A DNA stretch of 64,000 bases from Pseudomonas sp. CBZ-4 (lineage in GTDB: Bacteria > Pseudomonadota > Gammaproteobacteria > Pseudomonadales > Pseudomonadaceae): positions 62,001 to 126,000 of the forward strand of contig NZ_ANNV01000164.1 of assembly GCF_000346755.1 (NCBI RefSeq), read 5' to 3'. The number at the start of each line of letters is the position of its first letter. Position 1 is the stretch's first letter. The notes beneath the pieces were generated by a model. The model saw only the letters and a list, made by a program, of their open reading frames with translations, made no database searches and had not been told where the DNA came from. Shown here piece after piece: positions 1-8,142 of the stretch. The position numbers were made by a program, and so were the translations under genes.

Positions 1-2037
1 ATGAACGACTCATTGCATTACACGGATACGCTCAATCCCTTCAAGGACGTTATTTGCGGCAAGCAGATACAGCATTGGGCCGAGTTCCAGTTGGTGGACG
101 AACTAGGCCAACCTTTGGCGAGTCTGCCTTATCGCGCGGCGAATGAGGCTTCGCGTGGGGGCTATGTGCCTGAATTCGCGGGCTATACCGATGCCGAGGG
201 CGTGATTCGTCTCGAGGGTCTGCATCCCCTGCCCATTACGTTGTGGGTGGGAGCAGACCTGCTGGCCGAGCAACTGCAGACCCGGCGCCTACGTGCTGTA
301 CGTGCAGAGCCACGCCGTCCGGGAGTAGGTGACCGTACGCCGTTGTATGGGCCACAGCGCGCGGGTTTTTCGCCGGTTGAAAAGGCGGCGCTTGCGAAAG
401 GTCACGACTACCAATATTTGAGAATCGGGCAGTTATGCGATCGGCGGCCCATCTTCCAGCCACCGTTGGCTGATCCGAGTCAGCTTCCTGCGTTTCACTT
501 TCCTGATGAGACGTTCAGTGGTTTCACTGTGAGCGGGGATCAGTTGGACCGTCGGCATGTGCTGGAAGTCTGCCCGTTTCGTGCTTGGTCGCTGGTTTTG
601 CATCATCAGGAGGAGTACAGCCTGGTGAATGCTTACAACCTGGGGTTGATGAGTATTTTGGCGTATAGCAATCGGGGTGAAGGCGACCTGGGTTCGGTGA
701 AGGAGCTTTTCGAACGCCAATGTCTGGATTTATCGCGTACGCCGCGTGTTTGGGATAGTGGTCAGGCGTGGCCCTGTGTCGTGGAGGATGTTCCGTTCCG
801 TGATCGTTATTTAGAAGTCGAACCTCTGGACACTGCTAAGGCGGTCCCGCCTGAAGGGCATACTCAGCTGTTTTATGCTGTCAGTGCATCGCAGGTCTTG
901 GTGGCCTGGCGCGGTACTGAAATGGAGGGGCTCGCAGACCTAATTACCGATGCGACTTTTCGTCCAGTAAGGCCGGAGATTTCAGCACTTTGTGAACCCA
1001 AGGTTCCTTGTCCGGACCTGACTTCGTTGGGCAGTGTACACCTTGGTTTTCGTGATGCCTTTGAAGTGGCGAGAAGAATTTATACTGTGGAGTTAGGTAA
1101 GACGATTCTTGAGGGGATTGGTAAGAAAAAACTATTCATCTGCGGCCACAGCCTCGGCGGTGCTCTCGGCCTAATCCACGCGGCCTCGCTGCTGAAACAC
1201 AACCCCCTCCTTTACACCTACGGCATGCCCCGCACCTTCACCCTTCTCGCCGTGCAATACCTGGGCGACCTTTGGCACTTCCGCCATGTCAACGACACTG
1301 ATTTGATCCCACGCGTACCCCCCGAAGCCGATCTGGACAACGATCTCTATAACGCCTTCGGACCAATTGGCACGACACTAGGGTTCGGCCGGTCGCTACA
1401 AAAAGCCGCACAAGGGATGGTGGTCAAACATGAAAATGCGTTTAGCCATCACGGCAAGATCGCCATGTTCTTCAGGGCGGAACAACACCACTACCAAGAG
1501 ATCGTGGCATACCCTGCCTATCGTAGGCCGGATGGCGCACCCATTCGCGGCACGATCACTGCTGCATTACCTGAAAAAGCCAAGCTGTATCTGGTGCCCA
1601 GTCTCAGTGAAACCGATGAGCATGAGGCCGAGGAGGCCACGCAGCTTTTTAACGCTTCGCTGAGTCCTGAAAACCGTGCCCGGTACTTTCCACACTACAG
1701 CAACACCCCAGTGGGTCGCATGTTGCGGATTGGTGACCACTTCATGTCGCAGTACCAACCCTATATCCACAACCAACTGCTGGAGTCCATCAACCCCGCG
1801 CGTGAACCCTTGCTGGAACGCCAGATACAACGACGCAAATTCGAACAACAGATCAAGGATTACTACGGGCGTGTTCCTGAAGAGGAGTTGGCGCGCAATC
1901 GTGTGTTTCTCGACTTGCAACGCCTGGTGGATAAAGCCCTGCGTGTCACAAAGCAAGCCGATGGAGGCAACGAAGCACTAGAGCGTTTTGATGCCATCGC
2001 CGATCCACGGGCCTATTACGAGAAAACCTATGGTTAA
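1..2037 (+). CDS. Lipase-type effector (class 3 lipase fold), probable type VI secretion substrate
   Basis: The 678-aa protein has an alpha/beta-hydrolase core with the nucleophile elbow GHSLGG (Ser384), preceded by a typical lipase-3 strand (residues around 290-305, 'LVAWRGTE') that usually carries the oxyanion residue. An Asp follows in 'NDTDLIPRV' (about residue 430) and a late His in the region after it, so a Ser-Asp-His triad is plausible. No signal peptide is visible. Residues about 27-80 form a small N-terminal domain ('VDELGQPL', 'TDAEG', 'HPLP'). The next gene overlaps it by 8 bases and encodes a lipoprotein, the usual layout of phospholipase effector plus periplasmic immunity protein (Tle/Tli). 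The T6SS assignment is inference; no VgrG or PAAR gene lies in the window. The ATG is the first base, so upstream context is unseen. Confidence 0.72.
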   Translation: MNDSLHYTDTLNPFKDVICGKQIQHWAEFQLVDELGQPLASLPYRAANEASRGGYVPEFAGYTDAEGVIRLEGLHPLPITLWVGADLLAEQLQTRRLRAVRAEPRRPGVGDRTPLYGPQRAGFSPVEKAALAKGHDYQYLRIGQLCDRRPIFQPPLADPSQLPAFHFPDETFSGFTVSGDQLDRRHVLEVCPFRAWSLVLHHQEEYSLVNAYNLGLMSILAYSNRGEGDLGSVKELFERQCLDLSRTPRVWDSGQAWPCVVEDVPFRDRYLEVEPLDTAKAVPPEGHTQLFYAVSASQVLVAWRGTEMEGLADLITDATFRPVRPEISALCEPKVPCPDLTSLGSVHLGFRDAFEVARRIYTVELGKTILEGIGKKKLFICGHSLGGALGLIHAASLLKHNPLLYTYGMPRTFTLLAVQYLGDLWHFRHVNDTDLIPRVPPEADLDNDLYNAFGPIGTTLGFGRSLQKAAQGMVVKHENAFSHHGKIAMFFRAEQHHYQEIVAYPAYRRPDGAPIRGTITAALPEKAKLYLVPSLSETDEHEAEEATQLFNASLSPENRARYFPHYSNTPVGRMLRIGDHFMSQYQPYIHNQLLESINPAREPLLERQIQRRKFEQQIKDYYGRVPEEELARNRVFLDLQRLVDKALRVTKQADGGNEALERFDAIADPRAYYEKTYG

Positions 2038-3088
2038 GCAAATCAACTCGCTTAAGTGCCTAGTCAGAACCGCTCGGTTGACTGTTTTGTTATGTGCATT
2101 TTTTTTATTCCTTGGTGGTTGCCGTCAGGACTACAGCCTGTCACCGCCTGCCGACAGTGAAAAGATAAGCGTGACGGTAAAGCTGCCTGAGGGACTGAAA
2201 AATAAAACCATGTGGGTCATGTATCGTTCGGCCACCTGTAAACACATCGGCACTGGAGCCAGCGGCCAACGCACCGAGCGGGATGGCTATCACTCGGTTT
2301 ACAAGGAGTTGGAACGTCAAGGACAGAGCGATCTCTACCAAGTAGAGCTACCAAAGGATGGGGGCGGTGCGTGCCGCTGGCACCTGGCGAATGTGACCTT
2401 TGGCGTGGAGTATGCCGACCTGACCCGTTTTGGTGAGAACGTGATTTGGGGGGGCGGCGGCGGTGTCGTTGTGATATTCGACCACAATAATTCACCACGG
2501 GGTGGGGCGGACTTCATCGTCGATGGGGATCTGAGAATCCGGAAGGATTATTACCCTTGGTTGAGTGAAGCATTTATAGGCGGTTATAAAAAACACATCA
2601 GTCTGGCGGGGGAGGGCCGTATATATCTGAAGTACCAAGCGTTGCAGGCTCGCCATATCTATTTCGAGCCCATACTGCATTCGGACTTTCGCGTTTTATC
2701 TGCACAACCAAAGGAGATAAAGGAAGGTAACTACACAGCGTTCACCTATCCCGACGGCAGTGTCGTAGCCGATGGCCGCTCCAAACCCGACTTCCTAAAA
2801 CTCCAAAGCCTACGCACCGGCCGCGCCGGCGATTGCCTTTCCCCCTGGACCTACCACAAGTGCCCAGACCGCCGCCCACAGTTATTGCCCGAATGGCTCC
2901 CCGTCCCGGACAAACCCGGTTTCGGGCAGTACCTCATTGTGGACGAATGGGGGAACAAGTTGCCGACCTATGACTATCGATTGGTCGGTAAAGATGGCCG
3001 AATAAACAAGTGGAAGACGGATGCCAAAGGACTAACCCTTCCGGTCCCGGAAAGCATGCACCCGTTGCGCGAAGTGGAGTTTCCCTAA
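2030..3088 (+). CDS. Putative immunity lipoprotein of the lipase effector
   Basis: The 352-aa protein begins with a basic n-region and a hydrophobic stretch ending in the lipobox LFLGGC (Cys31), so it should be a periplasm-facing lipoprotein. I chose the ATG at 2030 rather than the in-frame ATG at 1988 because it gives a clean signal peptide; it overlaps the effector's stop by 8 bases, implying translational coupling. The body is unrecognised. Its last ~55 residues ('IVDEWGNKL', 'TDAKG', 'MHPL') resemble the N-terminal domain of the effector. An outer-membrane-anchored inhibitor of a phospholipase delivered to the periplasm is the best guess by context. Confidence 0.65.
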   Translation: MVKQINSLKCLVRTARLTVLLCAFFLFLGGCRQDYSLSPPADSEKISVTVKLPEGLKNKTMWVMYRSATCKHIGTGASGQRTERDGYHSVYKELERQGQSDLYQVELPKDGGGACRWHLANVTFGVEYADLTRFGENVIWGGGGGVVVIFDHNNSPRGGADFIVDGDLRIRKDYYPWLSEAFIGGYKKHISLAGEGRIYLKYQALQARHIYFEPILHSDFRVLSAQPKEIKEGNYTAFTYPDGSVVADGRSKPDFLKLQSLRTGRAGDCLSPWTYHKCPDRRPQLLPEWLPVPDKPGFGQYLIVDEWGNKLPTYDYRLVGKDGRINKWKTDAKGLTLPVPESMHPLREVEFP

Positions 3089-3150
3089 TGGATAGGATGA
3101 CGCCGCCCCAGCCAAGCCGGTTTCCACCCTTGGCCACGCCGCCGATCCAC

Positions 3151-3179
3151 GGTGGGAGCTGGCTTGCCTGCGATGGGGC
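3151..3179 (+). repeat. Single (unpaired) REP arm
   Basis: GTGGGAGCTGGCTTGCCTGC followed by GATGG, the same arm as in the paired elements further along the window, but no inverted partner follows before the DUF1853 stop codon. It is probably a decayed REPIN. Confidence 0.7.
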
Positions 3180-3201
3180 CAAAAAGCTCGTCACGGAGTT
3201 G

Positions 3202-4149
3202 TCAGCCACCCCCCGGCACATCCGGCCAAAGATCCGCCACCAAAAACAACCGCTCCGCCTCTTCCCAATCCTCACCCACCTGCACCATCCGCACCAACAA
3301 CTGCGCCGGCGCCATCGGATCAAGTGCTGCCAGCCAGCCTTGCATCTGCGCTTCACTCCACACATCACTCGCACCATAGTGCGCCGGCGCCAGCCATGCA
3401 TGGCGGGGTAGGGGTTGCCAGCGGCCTGGCGCGCTGGTGCTGACAAAGTCTGGCCAATCCCGTTGATGCAGCCAGCGGCCGCGCAGGTGCTGCGGATTGG
3501 CGCCAACCGGGGCTTGGGCCTGGCCGGGCCAGGGATAGAGCAAGTACCCGCCCAGCCATAGATGCGCGTCGAATTGCTGGATATCCAGTGCCGCGAGCAC
3601 TTCGCGGCTTTCCGGGCGTGCGGAGATGGGCAGTTGATGCTGGGCCAAGTGGGCCAATTTTCGGTCCAGCCGGTCGTGGCACCCAGGCCCCAGCCACAAG
3701 GCGCTGTCCTGGCCGTTCCCGTCCTGCGGCCCGAGGTAGAGTTTGATGGCCAGTTCCAGGTGATGCACGCCATCGCGATCGCGCAGGAGCATATCCAGTT
3801 CGCCGAGGGTGTGGCCGGCACGGCGGATGGGCAGGTTGGCGGCCAGCAGTTCCACGCCCGGCGCATGTTGTACGGCGAATTGCCATAATCGCTCGTAATA
3901 CAGGCCTAGGCGCCGGGAGCGGGACAGGCTCAGCCAGTGTTGCAAGGCGTGGCTGTCTTGATCGAGGTTACGCAGCCAGCGCTCAAGCAAATCGGGCGCT
4001 TGTACCCAATCGCTACCGGCCAACGGATGGCGTTGCGGCCACGGTGTCTGCGCGAGCATCGGCGGGGCGAGCATCACCCACGCGAGATCGCGCACCTCAG
4101 GGTGGCGCAACTGGCGGGGCAGGTTGTGCAGATCCGGGAACACAGTCAT
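3202..4149 (-). CDS. DUF1853 family protein
   Basis: The 315-aa protein matches the DUF1853 family in its overall pattern: an N-terminal 'LRHPEVRDLAW' segment, a central 'GELDMLLRD' stretch followed by 'HHLELAIKLYLG', and a C-terminal 'WPDF' region. The acidic GELD...E-K pattern recalls PD-(D/E)XK nuclease-like folds, but this is inference. The start at 4149 was chosen because the longer frame upstream reads through the nadK 5' region and lacks family similarity. It is divergent from nadK, with 145 bp between the start codons. Function unknown. Confidence 0.8.
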   Translation of the reverse strand: MTVFPDLHNLPRQLRHPEVRDLAWVMLAPPMLAQTPWPQRHPLAGSDWVQAPDLLERWLRNLDQDSHALQHWLSLSRSRRLGLYYERLWQFAVQHAPGVELLAANLPIRRAGHTLGELDMLLRDRDGVHHLELAIKLYLGPQDGNGQDSALWLGPGCHDRLDRKLAHLAQHQLPISARPESREVLAALDIQQFDAHLWLGGYLLYPWPGQAQAPVGANPQHLRGRWLHQRDWPDFVSTSAPGRWQPLPRHAWLAPAHYGASDVWSEAQMQGWLAALDPMAPAQLLVRMVQVGEDWEEAERLFLVADLWPDVPGGG

Positions 4150-4294
4150 GGTCCGAGCATAGCCGCTTAAGTGTCGCACGGGTGGCTGAGAACCATTGTC
4201 ATCAAGGCTTCGCGGCGACAAAGGGTTTTGCCTGGGGCGGCCTTTCGCCCATAATCGCGGTTTTCCGCCACACCGCACATCCCGCAGGAGCCCC

Positions 4295-5185
4295 ATGGAG
4301 CAATTTCGCAATATCGGCATTATCGGTCGCCTGGGCAGTACCCAGGTGTTGGACACCGTCCGCCGGCTGAAAAAATTCCTGCTGGAACGCCACCTGCATG
4401 TGATCCTCGAAGACACCATCGCCGAAATCCTCCCGGGCCATGGCCTGCAAACCTCGTCGCGCAAGATGCTCGGCGAAGTCTGCGACATGGTCATCGTGGT
4501 CGGCGGCGACGGCAGCTTGCTCGGCGCCGCCCGTGCGTTGGCGCGGCATAACGTGCCGGTGCTGGGGATCAACCGTGGCAGCCTGGGTTTCCTCACCGAT
4601 ATCCGCCCCGATGAGCTGGAAGTCGAAGTGGCCAAGGTGCTCGACGGCCATTACCTGGTGGAAAACCGCTTCCTGCTGCAAGCCGAAGTGCGCCGCCACG
4701 GTGAAGCCATCGGCCAGGGCGACGCCCTCAATGATGTGGTGCTGCACCCTGGCAAGTCCACGCGGATGATCGAGTTCGAGCTGTATATCGACGGCCAGTT
4801 CGTGTGCAGCCAGAAGGCCGACGGCCTGATCGTCGCCACGCCGACCGGCTCCACCGCCTATGCGCTGTCGGCCGGCGGGCCGATCATGCATCCCAAGCTG
4901 GATGCCATTGTGATCGTGCCGATGTACCCCCATATGTTGTCCAGCCGGCCTATCGTGGTCGATGGCAACAGTGAGCTGAAAATCGTGGTGTCCAAAGACA
5001 TGCAGATCTACCCGCAGGTGTCCTGTGACGGGCAGAACCATTTCACCTGCGCCCCCGGTGACACCATCACCGTGAGCAAAAAGGCGCAGAAACTGCGGCT
5101 GATCCATCCGCTGGACCACAACTACTACGAAGTGTGCCGCACCAAGCTGGGCTGGGGCAGCCGCTTGGGGGGTGGAGGCGACTGA
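4295..5185 (+). CDS. nadK: NAD kinase
   Basis: ATP-dependent phosphorylation of NAD to NADP in the cytoplasm. The 296-aa protein has the family GGDGS motif (Asp72 region) and the downstream 'NDVVLH' and 'TPTGSTAY' motifs that bind NAD. The start MEQFRN at 4295 has GCAGGAG four bases upstream and fits the family length; an in-frame ATG at 4196 would add 33 residues outside the family. It leads a tightly packed set of genes (next gene overlaps by one base in TGATG), an arrangement I recall as conserved in Pseudomonas upstream of pepN. Confidence 0.96.
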   Translation: MEQFRNIGIIGRLGSTQVLDTVRRLKKFLLERHLHVILEDTIAEILPGHGLQTSSRKMLGEVCDMVIVVGGDGSLLGAARALARHNVPVLGINRGSLGFLTDIRPDELEVEVAKVLDGHYLVENRFLLQAEVRRHGEAIGQGDALNDVVLHPGKSTRMIEFELYIDGQFVCSQKADGLIVATPTGSTAYALSAGGPIMHPKLDAIVIVPMYPHMLSSRPIVVDGNSELKIVVSKDMQIYPQVSCDGQNHFTCAPGDTITVSKKAQKLRLIHPLDHNYYEVCRTKLGWGSRLGGGGD

Positions 5186-6156
5186 TGCTCGATCCCGCGC
5201 GTAGCTACGACCTGATTGGTGACGTGCACGGTTGCGCTCATACCCTTGAGCACTTGCTCGACCAGTTGGGCTACCAGAAGATCGGCGGTGTCTGGCGGCA
5301 TAAGTCGCGGATGGCGGTGTTCCTCGGCGATATCATCGACCGTGGCCCACGCATCCGTGAGGCGCTGCATATCGTCCACGACATGACCGAGGCCGGGCAG
5401 GCGCTGTGCATCATGGGCAACCACGAGTTCAACGCCCTCGGCTGGACTACCCTCGCGCCCCCCGGCAGTGGCAAGCAATTTGTGCGTGAGCACAACCCAC
5501 GGCATGCGCGGTTGATCCACGAAACCCTGACCCAGTTCGAGCACCACCCGGCCGACTGGCACGACTTCCTCGGCTGGTTCTACGACATGCCATTGTTTGT
5601 CGATGCCGGACGTTTCCGCGTGGTGCATGCGTGCTGGGATGACGGCTTTATCGCGCCGCTGCGCGCGACGTTCCCGGACGGCTGTATTGACCCGCATTTC
5701 CTGCAGGCCGCCGCCGTGCCCGGCAGTTTTGCCTGCAACGCCTTTGACCGCCTGCTGCGCGGTACCGATATGCGCCTGCCGGATGGCTTGACGCTGACCG
5801 GCGGCGATGGGCTGACGCGTTCGTTCTTCCGCACCAAATTCTGGGAAGACGACCCGAAAACCTACGGCGACATCGTGTTCCAGCCCGACGCGCTGCCTGA
5901 TCCGGTGGCACGTACGCCGCTGTCATCCACTGAAAAGAATTCCTTGTTGCGCTACGGCGTCGATGAACCCTTGTTGTTCGTCGGCCATTACTGGCGCAGC
6001 GGCAAACCGGCCCCGATCCGCGAGAACCTGGCCTGCCTGGACTACAGCGCCGTGCTGTACGGCAAGCTGGTGGCTTATCGCCTGGATCAGGAAACCCGCC
6101 TGGATCCGCACAAATTTGTCTGGGTCGACGTTGAACGCCCCGAGGTTATCCAATGA
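5185..6156 (+). CDS. Calcineurin-like metallophosphoesterase
   Basis: The 323-aa protein carries the di-metal phosphoesterase motifs in order: GDVHG (residues 12-16), GDIIDRGP (about 50-57) and GNHEFN (about 80-85), with a late 'VGHYW'. It belongs to the PPP/ApaH-like group, so a phosphoprotein or dinucleotide polyphosphate is a possible substrate; the substrate cannot be told from the sequence. The ATG overlaps the nadK stop (TGATG), so it is translated coupled to nadK. Confidence 0.88.
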   Translation: MLDPARSYDLIGDVHGCAHTLEHLLDQLGYQKIGGVWRHKSRMAVFLGDIIDRGPRIREALHIVHDMTEAGQALCIMGNHEFNALGWTTLAPPGSGKQFVREHNPRHARLIHETLTQFEHHPADWHDFLGWFYDMPLFVDAGRFRVVHACWDDGFIAPLRATFPDGCIDPHFLQAAAVPGSFACNAFDRLLRGTDMRLPDGLTLTGGDGLTRSFFRTKFWEDDPKTYGDIVFQPDALPDPVARTPLSSTEKNSLLRYGVDEPLLFVGHYWRSGKPAPIRENLACLDYSAVLYGKLVAYRLDQETRLDPHKFVWVDVERPEVIQ

Positions 6157-7028
6157 CTACCGTGGCTGTATTGCGCTTGCCCCTGAGCGTCGACCTGGGC
6201 GGTTTCGTCCAACTGTTGCAACGCATGCAAGTGCCCCATCGCGTCAGCGAGGAAGCGGGCGAGCAAGTGCTGTGGGTGCCCGAAACCATCAGCGACGACG
6301 TGCGCGTGTTGTACCAGCGCTTTCCCGCCGGCGACCCGGACCAGCAGCTGGACATTCCCGCGCAGCCGCAAGCGCCGGCGACCCGCCCAAGCTTTGTGCA
6401 GCAGGTGCGCCACAACCCGGTGACGGCGCTGGTGTTGCTGGCGAGCATCATCGTCGGCGCCGTGACCTTGCTCGGCGACAACCTGCAAGCCATGGCCTGG
6501 CTGACCTTCCTGCCGTTTCGCATCATGGGCGAGTACATCCAGTTCACGCCGCTGGCCGACACCCTGGCGTCCGGGCAGTGGTGGCGGCTGGTCACGCCGA
6601 TGCTGATCCACTTCGGCATCCTGCACCTGGCCATGAACGGCATGTGGTACTGGGAGCTGGGCCGGCGCATCGAAGTGCGCCAGGGCAGTATCAACCTGCT
6701 GGGCCTGACCCTGTTGTTCAGCCTGGTCTCCAACTACGCTCAGTACGCTTACGGCGGCCCCGGCCTGTTCGGCGGTTTGTCCGGCGTGTTGTATGGCTTG
6801 CTCGGGCATTGCTGGATCTTTCAATTGCTCTCGCCAAACCCGGCCTACCGCCTGCCCCGTGGGGTGCTGGTGATGATGCTGGTGTGGCTGGTGCTGTGCC
6901 TGTCGGGCCTGGTCTCGATGATCGGCTTCGGTGAAATCGCCAACGCGGCCCATGTCGGCGGCCTGGCTATCGGTTGCCTCACCGGTTTGCTCGGCGGTTT
7001 GTACAACCGTCGCAAAGCTTCTATTTGA
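6153..7028 (+). CDS. Rhomboid family intramembrane serine protease (GlpG-type)
   Basis: The 291-aa inner-membrane protein has a soluble N-terminal domain (about 1-75), like GlpG, then roughly six membrane segments. The catalytic Ser lies in GLSGVLYG (Ser210) and the partner His in AAHVGG (His267); the 'HFGILHLAMN' stretch is the family's H-x-x-x-x-H-x-x-x-N signature. It overlaps the preceding gene by ATGA. All catalytic residues are present, so it should be active; its substrates are unknown. Confidence 0.92.
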   Translation: MTTVAVLRLPLSVDLGGFVQLLQRMQVPHRVSEEAGEQVLWVPETISDDVRVLYQRFPAGDPDQQLDIPAQPQAPATRPSFVQQVRHNPVTALVLLASIIVGAVTLLGDNLQAMAWLTFLPFRIMGEYIQFTPLADTLASGQWWRLVTPMLIHFGILHLAMNGMWYWELGRRIEVRQGSINLLGLTLLFSLVSNYAQYAYGGPGLFGGLSGVLYGLLGHCWIFQLLSPNPAYRLPRGVLVMMLVWLVLCLSGLVSMIGFGEIANAAHVGGLAIGCLTGLLGGLYNRRKASI

Positions 7029-7041
7029 TAAGGAAGAGCTT

Positions 7042-7302
7042 ATGTCCTCTTTTGCTGAAATGATCGAAAACATCACCCCGGACATCTACGAGAGCCTCAA
7101 GCTCGCCGTGGAAATCGGCAAATGGTCCGACGGCCGCAAGCTCAGCGCCGAGCAGCGTGAACTGTCGTTGCAGGCGATGATCGCCTGGGAAATCCAGAAC
7201 CTGCCGGAAGACCAGCGCACCGGTTACATGGGCCCACAGGAATGCCAGTCGAAATCGACCACCGTGCCGAACATCCTGTTCAAGTCGGATGCGATCCATT
7301 GA
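7042..7302 (+). CDS. YeaC-like protein (DUF1315)
   Basis: The 86-aa protein has the DUF1315 pattern: an N-terminal 'MIENITPDIYESLK' and central 'QAMIAWE'. The start at 7042 has AGGAAGAG upstream and lies 13 bases after the rhomboid stop. It is acidic and cytoplasmic, with no known function. It is part of the nadK-to-pepN run of genes. Confidence 0.85.
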   Translation: MSSFAEMIENITPDIYESLKLAVEIGKWSDGRKLSAEQRELSLQAMIAWEIQNLPEDQRTGYMGPQECQSKSTTVPNILFKSDAIH

Positions 7303-8129
7303 TTGAAATTGGTCGCGGTGCAGTCAGCAAAATGTCGGCGCAACTCGGTGAGCCGACCGTTCAATACGCGTTTCGCCTGGGCGATATCGAGGTGCCGGTC
7401 AACCCGTTGATCGGCAGCCATATCCGCCTGGAATACCTTGGCGCCATCCATTGCAGCCATTGCGGCCGCAAGACCAAGACCAGCTTCAGCCAGGGCTATT
7501 GCTACCCCTGCATGACCAAGCTGGCCCAGTGCGACCTGTGCATCATGAGCCCCGAACGTTGCCATTACGACGCCGGCACCTGCCGTGAGCCGAGCTGGGG
7601 CGAGAAGTTCTGCATGACCGACCACGTGGTCTACCTGGCCAATTCGTCGGGGATCAAGGTCGGCATCACCCGTGCCACCCAACTGCCGACCCGCTGGCTG
7701 GACCAAGGCGCCAGCCAGGCGTTGCCAATCATGCGCGTGGCCACGCGCCAACAGTCCGGTTTCGTCGAAGATGTGTTTCGCAGCCAGGTGGCCGACAAGA
7801 CCAACTGGCGCGCGCTGCTCAAGGGCGATGCCGCAGCGGTGGACCTCAAGCACGTGCGCGATGAGCTGTTCGCGTCCTGCGCCGAAGGCATCAGCGCGTT
7901 GCAGGAGCGCTTTGGCCTACAAGCCATCCAACCCGTGACCGACATCGAGCCGATAGAAATCCGCTACCCGGTGGAGCAATATCCCGCCAAGATTGTCAGC
8001 TTTAATCTGGACAAGAACCCGATTGCCGAAGGCACGCTGCTGGGGATCAAGGGCCAATACCTGATCTTCGACACCGGCGTTATCAATATTCGCAAATACA
8101 CGGCCTACCAGCTCGCCGTGCATCAGTAG
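7299..8129 (+). CDS. DUF2797 family Cys-rich protein
   Basis: DUF2797 protein of 276 aa if it starts at the TTG at 7299, which overlaps the stop of the preceding gene; the alternative is the ATG at 7332 (MSAQLGEP). Neither has a strong ribosome-binding site, which suggests translational coupling. It holds a zinc-ribbon-like cluster: 'CSHCGRK', 'CYPC', 'CDLC', then further Cys in 'ERCHYDAGTC' and 'KFCMTDH', followed by a segment 'VYLANSSGIKVGIT' that resembles the start of a GIY-YIG fold. Biochemical role unknown. Confidence 0.82.
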   Translation: MIEIGRGAVSKMSAQLGEPTVQYAFRLGDIEVPVNPLIGSHIRLEYLGAIHCSHCGRKTKTSFSQGYCYPCMTKLAQCDLCIMSPERCHYDAGTCREPSWGEKFCMTDHVVYLANSSGIKVGITRATQLPTRWLDQGASQALPIMRVATRQQSGFVEDVFRSQVADKTNWRALLKGDAAAVDLKHVRDELFASCAEGISALQERFGLQAIQPVTDIEPIEIRYPVEQYPAKIVSFNLDKNPIAEGTLLGIKGQYLIFDTGVINIRKYTAYQLAVHQ

Positions 8130-8142
8130 AAGGATTGCAAGC

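Noticed and set aside
1988..2029. Earlier in-frame ATG for the immunity lipoprotein
   Set aside because: Would put 14 extra residues before the signal peptide and a longer overlap; the ATG at 2030 gives a proper lipoprotein signal.
3010..3411. Plus-strand frame downstream of the immunity gene
   Set aside because: Covers a REP arm and the antisense of DUF1853; Pro/His/Arg-rich without a ribosome-binding site.
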